From contig VUYV01000190.1 of assembly GCA_008711295.1 (NCBI GenBank), forward strand, positions 1,824,765 to 1,888,764: DNA of 64,000 bases, given 5' to 3'. Shown here piece after piece: positions 26,310-39,400 of the stretch. Every line of letters starts with the position of its first letter. Positions within the stretch are counted from its first letter, which is position 1. The DNA comes from Anarhynchus alexandrinus. Lineage: Eukaryota > Chordata > Aves > Charadriiformes > Charadriidae. The notes under the pieces were generated by a model. The model saw only the letters and a program-made list of their open reading frames with translations. It searched no databases and had not been told where the DNA came from. The position numbers were made by a program, and so were the translations under genes.

Positions 26310-28860
26310 TTTTTGGTCATTCTTTTTCTGATTGTTTGCACTCATCACTTTTTTAACTATAAATAGGAAGCTGTGGCACAGATCCCTTGTGAAATTGGCT
26401 AAGGGTGGTACTAAAGGCATCTCCTTCAGAAACAGGAACTTACACCTTCTACCCTTTGTTGGCAGACAGACAAAGAAATTAAAGGTTGAATGGAAAAGTA
26501 AATGGAACCCCTTGAGAGATGAAAACTGTGGGGAATTCTGCACTTTCACTGGTGCAGTGTCCTCACAGACAGGTTTGGAGGTCATTTACCGCACACTCCT
26601 CCTTACCTAGAGTGATTGAATACTATTATGTCTAACATTAGTCAAGAGGCAAAAAAGAGCTACGGGCATTCATTCCATTGAAATGTTTTTACCAAGAGCA
26701 TTTGCCAGTTTACCGTTTGGTTTGAACAATGAGATTCAATGGTTGAAGATAGGTCACGCTGCGATGGACACACCAGGGCTGTGGTGTCACAGCACAAAGC
26801 ACTCAGTGGCAAAATTTGTATCACCTGCCACAATGGCCACAGCATGCCACTTCTCTAGTTGTCTCTGTACGTCCAGTGCTGAAAAGCAAAGGTATAAAAA
26901 TTATATCTGTTCCCTGACCCAGTTCACAGAACAACTGCCCAAGAAGTTGTACCAGCCCTAAAGCAGCACAAATAGAGGGCAGGAATATCTCAAGGTGCTG
27001 TAATACTTGAAGACTGCTGTATTTGAATAGGCTAATTTTTGGTGGCAGTGTTGGAATGAAAAGCTCTCTCACACTCAGTCTGCTCAGGGTTGCCTGTGTT
27101 TGCAGAACTGCGTGATGACCTGAACCAGAGACCTGATGCAGCTGAAAAAACAGTTTTTGTCTGGGTTCTTTTTTCAGCTGAATCCACTCCTGTTCTGGCA
27201 CAGCTCTGGCCAGCTTTGGCCAGATTAAGCAGTATCTCCGAGTGTTCAGCCCTGGCTCGTATCTGCTTAAATCACATTCTGAATCACTGGTTTGGGGAAA
27301 AAGAAATTTAGGGGCATCACCCCCCCGGCAAGCAGTTATTACCAGACAATCAAACCCAAGAGATGATGGCCTGTCTGCCAAAGAAATGGCCACAATTTTG
27401 AAGAGCTGAGGTCCTTCAGTTAGTAGGAACAATGCCAAAGCTGTCTCCTGAATAAAGTAATGAAGAGTTTAGCAGCGATGTCAGTGTAATGTATTCCTCC
27501 TGTCTGCACTGGGCACATTGTCCTCCCAGCTGGTTCAGCATAACAGTTCGTAAGACAAGCACTTATGTAGGTGGAGAAGAGAGCTGATTTTACTAAGCCA
27601 CTTTCACCATTATATTTAAATTGTTATTTCCAGTATACTCACAGCTAAACAGACCAATTCAAGGCTAGTAAGCTGGGGCACAGGAGAAGAAAAAGCATCT
27701 TTTGGTGACAGACGAGAGGCAGTAATGCTTGTGATAAGGTGCAGGGAACATACCAGAACTCTGTAGGTCCACACAGAGTCTGTGACACCCATTTTACCCT
27801 TGTTCTGAGAACAGGAAAGGCTTTCCTTTTCACTTTCCTGAGCTGTCAATCCCTGCTCAACTTCATGAACAGTTAATTCACTCGCTAAAATCCATTTTTC
27901 ATGCATTGGCCTATTTGCAAGGGATAGTAAATCCTTTCCTTTATTTACCATGCTTGAAATTTAACTTTCTTCTATAAGGCTGCAGAAAAAAAGTTCTTGT
28001 ATGAGTCACAAAAAAGGAGCATTTGAGGCAGTTTAACTTTTATAGTATTTTCTTTTCAGTTTATGAATGTCTGAGCATTAGCTGACTCAAGTTTATTAAG
28101 TATGAAAAAATGGCACTAGGATTTTAACATCATTTGATGTTAAATAATTAACTTAGAAAACTAATGCCAACATCATAAAACATAATATGCATGATATTCA
28201 ATATACAGCTATATTCAATAATAAATATCTTATGGAATTCATATAACTGAAGCCCACACAAGAATAAGGAAGCTGCCAAAAGTAGTATCATACCCAGTTG
28301 GCTTAGTCAGCGACAAACCAACTGGTCCACAGATGCTCTTTTTCTCTATGAGAAAATATCCTCTTTTGCAAGTCTCCTGTCTGCAAAATGTTTAATATGA
28401 ACTCTTCTCCTCCTGCAGGCTGTAAATCATTTATTCATCAAACCCTTTTATTTGTAGCAGATGGAAAACTTAGTACAAATTTAAAAACAAAAAAAGGGGA
28501 AGATTAGACACTTAGGTGAATAATAAGTCTAATTGCATTATACTACACTGACTTTTAAAAAAAGTCCTTGAAGCATGGGAATCAGCTGATACTCAGATGG
28601 ATTTGGATGCCTTTTCTCTGTTTGGGTGGCACAGACAAAAACTGGGCAAGAAGCTGTTTCTCCTGAGTGCTTGTTCATCGTATGCAAGGACGTGAACACA
28701 GGGAACGAGGCTATGATATGATGTCCCCCTGTATTCAGTGTTCCCTCACTATTCACTTCCAGTGTCCTTGTCTATTCATGTGGTTGTCTAGCCCTGGTCC
28801 CAGACAGCGTGACAGTCAGAACGGACTAGGTGGTCTGTTTCTGCAGAGTGTGTCCTTTTC
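26310..28860. other. Intergenic with a long Met-less open frame
   Basis: A minus-strand frame at 26821-27438 stays open for 205 codons, but its first codon is TTG and the frame contains no ATG at all, so translation as it stands is unlikely. Overlapping plus-strand frames of 92 and 73 codons share the segment. I recognise no domain, and no transposon ends are visible. It may be chance or part of a non-coding transcript. Confidence 0.4.
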
Positions 28861-29275
28861 ATAGAATCATAGAATCATAGAATGGTTTAGGTTGGAAAGG
28901 ACCTTGAAGATCATCGAGTTCCAACCCCCCTGCCATAGGCAGGGACACCTCCCACTAGACCAGGTTGCCCAAGGCCACGTCCAGCCTGGCCTTGAACACC
29001 TCCAGGGATGGGGACTCAACAACCTCTCTGGGCAACCTGTGCCAGTGCCTCACCACCCTCAAAGTGAAAAACTTCTTCCTAATGTTCAATCTAAACCTGC
29101 CCTCTTCCAGTTTGAAGCCATTCCCCCTTGTCCTGTCACTACATGCCCTAGTAAAAAGTCCTTCCCCAGCTCTCCTGTAGGCCCCCTTTAGGTACTGAAA
29201 GGCCGCAATAAGATCTCCCCGGAGCCTTCTCTTCTCCAGGCTGAACAGCCCCAATTCCTTCAGCCTCTTTTCTCT
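28861..29275 (-). mobile_element. CR1 LINE 3' fragment with open ORF2 tail
   Basis: On the plus strand it begins with the inverted tail ATAGAATCATAGAATCATAG and runs through GGTTGGAAAGGACCTTGAAG and CCTGGCCTTGAACACCTCCAG. On the minus strand the ORF2 C-terminus is open from about 29274 to a stop at 28955: it contains [58 protein letters not shown] and ends ALGNLV. This is the usual end of the CR1 reverse-transcriptase protein. The open frame and intact 3' tail make it the youngest-looking CR1 in the window. It is 5' truncated at about 29275 and cannot move on its own. Confidence 0.95.
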
Positions 29276-29789
29276 CTCTTATTCCCCTTGCACAGAAACA
29301 CACATGTTCAGGCAAGAAAATAAGACACTACAATAAAAAAAACACGGTATGGTTCCAATTCCTTTTCCTCCAGCACATGCATACTTATGTTTCCTTTGGT
29401 TTAGCTACCTTTCAGTAAACTTCTGTTATCTGTCTATATAACATAACTTGCAGTCCTGCTCTTTGTACTTCACACAAAGTCATAAGGGGAAAAAAAGACC
29501 CCATTCCTACATGGATCAAGAGAACTGTTCTCAGACTTTTTCCGTTACTTCAAAAGAAATACTGCTACCATTCCTACTACGGCTAAAAGTCTCATAATAC
29601 TGCCAATAACATAACTGCTACTGTACCAACATGAAAAATATGTTCCTTTGATTATACATTTCTATTTACCAAATGCATTAGGAAACTACTTACATGTGAT
29701 GGTGTGACAATAGTTGCTCCTGTAATGCAATGACACAGACCAAATAAGCTGAATTTTATTCAAATGCAGTTTAAAATATATCATATTTA
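29276..29789. other. Spacer between two opposed CR1 copies, nothing recognised
   Basis: AT-rich DNA with no supported gene. It separates the minus-strand CR1 ending near 29275 from the plus-strand CR1 starting near 29790. Confidence 0.6.
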
Positions 29790-29998
29790 TGGAAGAAATG
29801 TTTTATGATGAGGATGGCGAAACAGTGGACCAGGTTGCCCAGAAAGGTGCCCCATCCCTGGAAACATTCAGGGTCAGGTTGGACGGGGCTCTGAGCAACC
29901 TGATGTAGTTGAAGATGTCCCTGCTCATTGCAGGTGGGTTGGACTAGATGACCTTTAAAGGTGCCTTCCAAATCAAACTAGTCTATGATTCTATGATC
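29790..29998 (+). mobile_element. CR1 LINE 3' end
   Basis: Sense-strand CR1 3' part: GACCAGGTTGCCCAGA, CCCCATCCCTGGAAACATTC, GGTTGGACGGGGCTCTGAGC, GGTTGGACTAGATGACCTTT and the tail GTCTATGATTCTATGA. It is more diverged than the copy at 28861, and the ORF2 end is broken. Confidence 0.9.
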
Positions 29999-32267
29999 AG
30001 AGCAAACATACGGAAATTATGTTTTGGACCCCCTAATGCTGTGATTTCCCATTCATTTGAACAGTACGCTATAAAAAGGCCATCAGATCATGGATCTATT
30101 TTCTTACAGAGTGTTAACATAATGGTTAATTGTAGAACAGATGTGATGCATCAGCATAATGGAGGGGAAAGAGGAATTTCACAAAATTCAGTAATAGAAG
30201 ATACCCTGAGAAGTCTGTCTGCTGTAAGAAATACTGCAAGAACCCTTCCTTTTGTAACTGAGCATTATCTGGACTGGACTGAACTCTGTTGATTCCTGGA
30301 AGCTGGCCTGTTCATTATTGTTGAAATACTGCTGACTGATTGATTGAAAACCAAGGAGGGGAGGGCAGTTAGTTGTTCTACTGTTTTACTGTGAATCCAT
30401 ACAGGTTCCTGTTTCTGTAACCCCCATCCAAACTAAAGAAGAATTTTGCCATTCGCTTCACAACAGTCCTTTGTCCAAGCCAATGTGCCTTCATAATTGA
30501 AGCTGAGTTGTATTACAAATGTTTTTATACTAAGGGATCCCTCATGCACCTGCTGTTTGGGGTTTGGATCTTAAACTGTGTTTTGGCAGAGCCTAATTTA
30601 AATAGTAAGTAAAAAGATGATGTCATTATGATGGTATTATTGACTTGGAAGTCAATTGAAGACATTGCTTTCACAGACAACACGAAGTGATATCCAAGCC
30701 AAAAAAATTCACATCCCATATCATTAAAAAAAGCATTCTCAGACCAATGACACCAGCTGTTCCCATGCATCCAGCTGCTACCCACCCTGACTTGCATATT
30801 TTATATATCCCAGAAGGCATTTAAAATCTGCAGCATCACTGTTGAGTTTATTGCACTATTAACTTAAAAACTGCATCAACTGTTGTGGGTAGTTAAGTAG
30901 AAAATTTAGTGTGGATGGGTTATTGTTGCAAGAAAAGAGAGTACTGCTCTCCTTTGCTAATATTCTTGGAAATATAAATGCAATTTCATTTATTTTTGGT
31001 ACACAAAATATTAATAAAAGGGTTTTTTTACTCATAAGATAGTTGTATGGCCTCCATCTGTAACTGGCCTTTCCAATACAATTGCAAAATGAAGACATTA
31101 ACGGTGAACATACAATCTTTCCAGCATAACTGGGCACTTAGGCAGAGTCATATAAATCAAAGTTACCTGGTTAAGAATGAGAAACGAATAATGTTACAGC
31201 TATAGGGGCACATATGTTCAAATATTTCAGCTGGTATATACCTAGTAGCAAGTTCAACACGCTTTGTTGACATATGATAGTTTAATTTAATACTTTTGCC
31301 TTATTCTACTTTTTGTCACTTTATTACTATATTACAGAACACGTACTAATATAATCCTGCAAAATTTCATTCTCAATGTGAGCTAATTTAGGATTTACAA
31401 GTCACAGACTTGTAGAAAAAAGGAGAAAAGCTATTCTTCCGAGAAGTAGTTTTGATGTACAACCTCTTACTTGTGGGGTGCATGTGTGAACTGTCTTAAA
31501 TGTCTGGTCAGCCACGCTAGATAAAGCAGAAGAAAGATACATGGCAATATGCCTTACCCCATTTTAGTTCTCTACACATTTGAAATCTTTGTGGATGACA
31601 ACAGGAAATGAGAATCCTGACTTCCTGCAGAAACTGAGTCTGAAAATGCACGCAGACAAGGAAACATGAAATGATCAGCCTTGAGCTCCAACGTAATGAA
31701 GTTTTCACTTAAAATATTCTGTGGCGCTAAGTCTCACACACTCATCAATGAGTGTAACACTACCATATTCCCAATGCAAATAGACTCAAGCGAGATTTAA
31801 AAAAGGATGGCTTTTTTTCTGAGATGTTCCAAAACAATGTATCAAGAACAGTAGATATTATTCCACCTACAACATCAGGAAAAAAGGTATGAGGAACAGC
31901 ATAGCATATGTAAAAGAATTATACAGCACCACCAGCAGATGTAGCAATATTCTTGATGAAGTAATAACTTTGAGTTTTTTTTCCTAGGAGGTTTCTTTCC
32001 CTTTCCATACTCTTTCAGCAGTGTTCATGGGACAATCATTGTAGTTTAAACTTTGTCCTCTGCAGGTAGAATATCTGGCTTTCAAAGACTCACACTAATC
32101 CGTATTGTGAAGCAAAGGGCAAGGCTTAGTCCTGCAGTGCCACCCTAATTAATGACTTGATTGGCATTTTTTCTTGTACTCATGGGGAGTGGTAGGTTTT
32201 GACTCGGGCATTGAATGCTCATAAAGCGTTGTTTTTATTTTATATTTGCAAGAGTGATCACAGAGTT

Positions 32268-32303
32268 GGCTAGCTGCCCTGAGGAAACAGGGCTAGCTGC
32301 CCT
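32268..32303 (+). repeat. Short tandem duplication
   Basis: GGCTAGCTGCCCT occurs at 32268-32280 and again at 32291-32303, separated by GAGGAAACAG. The units contain the palindrome AGCT. Confidence 0.8.
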
Positions 32304-32746
32304 GGAGCAACACCCAAGTGGTTGTACTTTAAACCTGAGATGGTAGAGTTTCACAGAAATAAATACCTGTATTGCACAATACTGGAAAGGTATTTCCAGG
32401 GGTTTTTTTCTTTTCTTTTATGAATAGATATGATGTGACTTCAAAGCTCACTATTAGTGTTCCCATGGTCCCAACTGGAATGTGCTTCAGCCTCTTTCTT
32501 TCATTCTCTCTTCACTTGCTTCTGTTGGCTTTTGTTGCTGTTTAGCACTTCTTTAGAAACAGTCCGGCAAATATATTTAAATACAGTAATGTGCGTGTGG
32601 AAAGTGAATGTTGCTCTTGAAAAACTGAAAATTCACACTCAGAATCCTAGTTTTAAGTATTGTAACCCTTGAACTTAGGACATCTATGGCAGGTAAATAT
32701 TACCATTATTATTAGTGTGGGTGCGATTTATTGTCCATCACCATCA

Positions 32747-33235
32747 CAGCTACCACACAGCTAGCTGTGCAACCTCCAGGATAAGGTGTTGTACAATCAT
32801 GCCATCCCCACGCAAGGTGTACACATTCGGTATGTGGGCCCTTTTGAACTTAGGGTCTAGAGCATGAGTCGTGTGAGCTTCTGCTTCAGGATGTCCCCCT
32901 GAAGTGGTCACTTCACCTCCAGAACCTACAGAGAACATGGGTCCTAGCACTAACACAGTAATAGTGACCCAATGGTTCACAGTCTACTTCTCATTCTACA
33001 GAGACAAGCCATATTGGTCCAGGGGAAACATGCACGTGTCCTTCTTAGTGACAGCCAAGATACTGGTATCAAGTAGCATTATACATCTGAAAGTATTCTC
33101 AGTACCAACATCAGGTCTCAATATTGCTCTGGCATTCACAATTCAACGCTTTGGTCCTCTGCTGCCCTGTATGACCTGCTGCAGGTGAACTTGATGCAAC
33201 CCTGCCTTCTCCTACTCCTCTGGCTCCTGGCCACA
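32747..33235 (-). pseudogene. Possible degenerate coding segment of unknown origin
   Basis: One minus-strand frame runs for about 150 codons through this segment with only three or four stops, and its last 80 codons (32980 down to 32750) are fully open with protein-like composition (Gly, Val, His, Thr mixed). A plus-strand frame of 94 codons (32904-33188) overlaps it. I do not recognise either product. It could be a decayed gene or transposon fragment, or chance. The GC content is higher than in the flanks, which favours some foreign or formerly coding origin but does not prove it. Confidence 0.15.
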
Positions 33236-33768
33236 TACCCTGGTAGTACTTTTCCTTTCCCAACCAAAAGTTGGTGAATGTGGTAGGCTTAGTCTGGGAC
33301 TGTAGGGAGGCACTAGTGAAGGCGAGACTATACTAAGGTGGGAAGCCTTTCATCTGGGCCAGATGGCTCCTGCAGAGATCACCTTCACGAGGAAATAGGG
33401 TAACAATGAGCATAGAAAAAAATACTGCCCCACCTCACACAAACCCCCCTGAATTTATCTTTTCTAAAACTTTAATAGGACCACAATGGTACTATAATCC
33501 TGTTATTTTTGGCATCTGCCTCATGTAAGATTTGACATTATTTCTACCAGAAACTTTCCCTCCTTATTGTATATTCTGGATCAGCAACAGTCCATGCAGG
33601 CACAACCCACTAGCAAACAACTCTTTTCTAATCAGTCCCCTAGGCTACAGCTAAATCCTTAAGTAACATTTAACCGGAACCTAAACTGGAGTTGAATCCT
33701 AAATTCTGGTCTTCCAAACTAGGAAGTGATGAACAAAAGAGAAAGGAAAGATGCCGTTCAGAAAATAT

Positions 33769-33774
33769 TTTATT
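33769..33774 (-). terminator. Possible distal polyadenylation signal
   Basis: AATAAA on the minus strand (TTTATT on the plus strand). If used, HS3ST1 would have a 3' UTR of about 1.6 kb. The sequence just downstream on the minus strand is pyrimidine-rich. Whether it is used cannot be told from sequence. Confidence 0.35.
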
Positions 33775-35084
33775 GAGTACGATACCATTTCATTGTAGGC
33801 TTTCATCAAAGGTCTATTTTATAAAACACCACCAACCTCTCTGAGGTTGAATACAGCTTGGGCAGGTGCACAAGGAGCGGGAGAGAGAGGGGCAGCGTCT
33901 GCAAATTTTCATGCAAGCAGCATAATATGGGATATTTGCATCCAGACAATACCTTGTCATAGAGCCCAAGTTTGCACCATCTCACCAGAAAAAAAAAAAA
34001 AAAGTGACTCTACATTACATTTTATAAAGGATTGTAACAATCAGTTACAAGCTCAAATGTATAGGGTGTTGCCACTGCACACTCAACAGCTAAACTCAAG
34101 ACCATAAAATGAAAATTAGGAGCTCAGAATGAAAGTACCATAGTAAGCCTTGTGTGGAAACAGGACTAACTCCAACTCCAGATATTGATGACTAACAAGA
34201 CATCATATCTACCCTAGACAAGGAGAGCTGTAATTTTTACCGAGGTACTAACATCTAACTTCCATTTTTAGCAGATGGAAGACCATAAAAGTTCCTGGAA
34301 TTGGGGTTAACCCCACAACACACAAGTCTAATCAAGACTTGGCATCACGGTTTTTGGAAGGAAATTAATTGAACAATAGCCCATGGGCACTTTTCAGCTG
34401 CATGAACCACCTGCTCAACTCATAGAAAACAGCCTTAAATGGGGTATGAGTGTGGCAATATTTATATGAATGAAGCTGCTGCTTATCGGAATGTAGACCA
34501 ACTGATTTTTCCTGGTATATGTTCGTTTTCAGAGATGGCAAAGCATAAATGTGCTATAAAATGTAGGAACAGTCATAAGCAGCCTTGAAAATATCCCTAT
34601 ATTGCTTAAATTCTTTTCTCAACCCTCCTTCTTTATGAAGTATATATACATTCAGAGACTGTAGGAATTTTTCAGGTTGACCATATTTCTGCAGCTAACT
34701 CTGGATTTTATGAGCTGGTCCCCACAGAATCTTTAAGAATCTGCCATGAAACCTGCACTGTACTGCCAAAGAATTTGAGGAGCACTTGTTATAACATTAA
34801 ATACAAAGGTAAGTACAGCAGTTAATATGTCATATTACACAGAAACTTCCATTGTCCTTTGGGTGTGCATGTCCCAACATGTGTAAGTACCACCACTTTA
34901 TCAGGAAATAATTTTATAAAGCAAGATGGAACAATTTGCTAACTACAATATTTTCAAATGAAAAAAATTATTAAACCACATTTTAAAGGAAGAAAAATGG
35001 AAATGTAGTTTAGCATATTGGTTAGCAATTACAGAAGAAAGTCCAGAAAGGCCAAAGTATTTAAATAAATCTGAAAGGTTCTGT
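33775..35084 (-). other. Downstream of proximal poly(A) site, or long 3' UTR
   Basis: This is extended HS3ST1 3' UTR only if the distal signal at 33774-33769 is used; otherwise it is intergenic. No coding frame is supported, and no repeat was recognised apart from a short A run (about 33989-34003). Confidence 0.4.
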
Positions 35085-35377
35085 TGAAATGAATTTCTTC
35101 TTTATTAAAAAGACAACGCATTCTCAAGAGAGCATCTTCTGCAGTGAAATAATTTAGTTTCTTCATATAGACACATCATACACAATGTTAACAACCATGA
35201 AAAACAATACAAAATGCTTTCAAATTTAACAAGTAGAAAAATATAACTAGTATATATGGCAATTGTGAATCTAATACTGTACAGAAGTATTTATGGATTT
35301 TACAAATAAATTATAGCTTAAATGCCCTTTTTAAAATTTCTAAATGTACACAGGAACGTAGGTTCTGAAGCTTACCA
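35085..35377 (-). other. HS3ST1 proximal 3' UTR
   Basis: This lies between the HS3ST1 stop codon and a predicted cleavage site about 15-20 nt past AATAAA at 35106-35101. The minus strand is AU-rich and includes several AUUUA pentamers (for example near 35309 and 35341), which in other mRNAs can reduce stability. The cleavage position is inferred. Confidence 0.6.
35101..35106 (-). terminator. Proximal HS3ST1 polyadenylation signal
   Basis: AATAAA on the minus strand, about 270 nt past the stop codon. It is the first canonical hexamer after the coding region that I can find. Confidence 0.65.
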
Positions 35378-36468
<1,091 letters not shown>

Positions 36469-39400
36469 CTGAAAGAGGGAAAAGAAAAAGAAGCACGTTA
36501 TTTTATACTCAGACATATCACTACTAAAGCCACACTGCAAGTATCCTGATTTTCACAACTGAACAAACTTCTTTAGCTTTCCCAACCCTAGGCTTATAGA
36601 TAATTTGGTATAATTAAATGCTTTAAAATGCAGACACATACAATAATCCTCTGAGAAAATGATTTCCAGTCATCAGTAGACATGAACATTCTGAATCTTT
36701 CTCTTGCACCCAAGATTCATCCGGAGCATTATTTTTTTTTCTTTAAACCCAATTTCATTGAAGTTGAACCACAATCACAAGAGAATTAAGTGCGTTTTCT
36801 TATCTGCAAGAATAGGTTTATCTTAGAAACAAAACATAAATAGGAAAAGGTGTGGACTGGACCAAAACAGCATTCCTAAAAGCTGAGGGTCTTGTAGGAA
36901 GCCTGGGAACTATGGCCTCCTAAGGGACTATGTGACAGCAACCTTAGAAGTAAAGCCTCCTGGGAAAAAGGCAAACACAATATAGATAGAGCTGCCCAAC
37001 CGTGGGAAGGTAACGTTCTCCTAGGAAGAAGTTAGGAAGAGCTCTGGGGGAGTAGCAGACCAAGGAAAAGTCAAATTTTTTGTGTCATTTTTAAGTGAAG
37101 TTAACATTTGCTTTGTGCTCAGGGTTTCTAAGGGTAGAGTCAGGTGGTATGCGGTCTGGCCCTGCAAAAAGGTAACATAACGAATCCATAGCGTATAGCA
37201 TGACTGCACCAACAAAATGCTATAAGACCTGTGGCTCCAGTCATGATACTCAGGAAAGAAAATACACTATGAATACTTCTGAAGCTCATTTCAAGAATTA
37301 GCCAGTGAGGTGCTGTGATGTAAAAAACCAACTTTATCAAAAGACTACTAAATACCACCACTGAACTCCATTTAAAGGTCAGGGTGTTTTTAATGCAATG
37401 GTTGAAGTGAAATCTTAATGGTCTCACACACAGCATAGCTGTTAGACCATCATGTTAAGAACAGGCTGTGTACATGAGCTCCCTAAATTACGATGTCTTC
37501 CAAAGACTTTATAACCTCAGTGGAGGGCTGGTGTAGTATGATTTTGGTATAGCCTAACTCCATTTAGAAGTGGAAGCTATGGTGGCAGAGCACCTGACTG
37601 CTTTGCCTTAGTTGGGCTACTATAATTATGAATTTAAGAGTGGAACAGCACATACTGTACCAACTAAGGAGGGCTGAAATATGAACTTACATACGAACAA
37701 CCTGAGGAAATGCAAGGGCTAGGTTTTGGAAATTCTCCAGAGAACCTGAAAAGAAACTAATGACTTTTCCACAATAAGCTAAGTCCCAGTATGACAAGGA
37801 CTAATGATGTGTTTCTAAGTGATCTAGAAAGTTCTGTTTGATAGCTTTGCATTTACAGAGGTCACGACTCCATCCTGAACGGAGCAGGTCTGCTTCCTGA
37901 TAGTTGCTACTGATTATTACTTTTATGCTTTCCCTTTTTCTAATCACTTTTAAAGGGCTACAAGGCAGAGATATTGTTAGGAAGCAGAAATCAAGGCTGG
38001 GGGAAGAGGGAAAGCAAAGTGTCATGACAGATGTGAAGTCCAAAGAACATGTGCTTCCTTGTGTGCCTGCAGGCTTTGAGCTCGTAGGCATGCACTGTCT
38101 TGGCCAGAAGGTTATGCCCTGGGCTGTTCTGTGACATCTGATGTGAGGCAACTTGGCAGAGGAACTGTCGTTCTTCCATTTTTGGTCCCTGTTAAGTTTT
38201 ATCTGGCTGAAAGAGCTCCATTTTAGCTGTTGTCATTACTTTTCTGCTCTCTTTCCCTGTCCTCACCATTCCTGTTAATCTTTCTCGGCTTAACCTACTT
38301 CAGTTTTAACAAGAAATAATCTTCATTATTAGCCCCACACTGAGGATGTTGGTGTGGGGGGACACTGGGGGACAGACAGTTCAATATATCTAAATTCACA
38401 GTGGATGTCCCCACTGAGCTACGCTGACACCATATACAGCAACATGAGCAAATGGTACAGCACCAGCCGGATTAGGTCAGTGACTGACGGGCAGCTCAGC
38501 ACATCAGAGCAACAAAACATCAACTCTTGCTGAATTTAAGGTCACAGATTAAAGGAATAGCCAGTTACTCCAGAGTATATTTTAAGAGTCACTAGCTCCA
38601 TAAATAGTAAGCCTGAGTTGTTGTCTTAACACCTTACTGGAAAAGCGTAATAGGATTCCAGTGAGGAACAGGTTGAACTGTTGTTGAAAGGAGTTAAGTT
38701 AAAGCCTAATGGTAGGAACCCTTATTTCTTAGTAGTCAGATTGAGATACGCTATGCAAATAGCCACATTCTGTGACAGGCTGATTAACTTTCAGCTACTG
38801 GTCTCAGATACTACTGAAAATACACTGCTGGGATTTTTTTTTTTTAATTAACTACATACACCAATTCATTGGGACTGTTCATTTTGAATTCACAGGTTGC
38901 ATACTACCCAGTTGCCAACTTTTTTATTCAAGCCTTCCTGTGGCTGAATATAGCATGGGAATGTTGGGGGGAAATAAAAGACAGAGCAAGGTGGCTCTGA
39001 ATTGCAGCTCTACCCTTGTTTTGGCTGGCATTGCTCTTAGAAATCAGATTTGGGGGATATTACAGATGTGGTACCAAGGGCCTCCGTGGAGCTGTTCCTC
39101 AGCGTCTTCCCATTCTTAACTCACATACTTTTTAAATTTTTTTCTAAATAAACAAAATCAACTGTTTTCTGTTGCAACATGAGACCTCAGAATAACATGG
39201 GAGTATCTTCTGTTTCAGACATACAGAATTTCATTGTTCCTCCCCAACTATTTGTTCAGGAGTGCATCAGGCGTTCTTACAGCGCAGAACACTGCTACAT
39301 ATCCATAGCATTTACATAGTATCCATAGCATTTACTGTCTTTACGCACACCCAGTGAACCATATCGGTATTTATGCCATTCAAAGTACCTACATGCTATT

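Larger units (their letters stand above)
29999..33768. other. Intergenic downstream of HS3ST1
   Basis: Mostly unassigned AT-rich DNA. It includes the short tandem duplication at 32268-32303 and the odd double-strand-open segment at 32747-33235, listed separately. No known gene is seen. Confidence 0.5.

Noticed and set aside
26821..27438. 205-codon minus-strand ORF
   Set aside because: It opens at TTG and contains no ATG at all. A run this long is not very surprising in 64 kb over six frames.
28892..29191. 99-codon plus-strand ORF
   Set aside because: It is the antisense of the CR1 ORF2 tail; similar antisense frames recur in the other CR1 copies here (26101-26298, 29771-29971).
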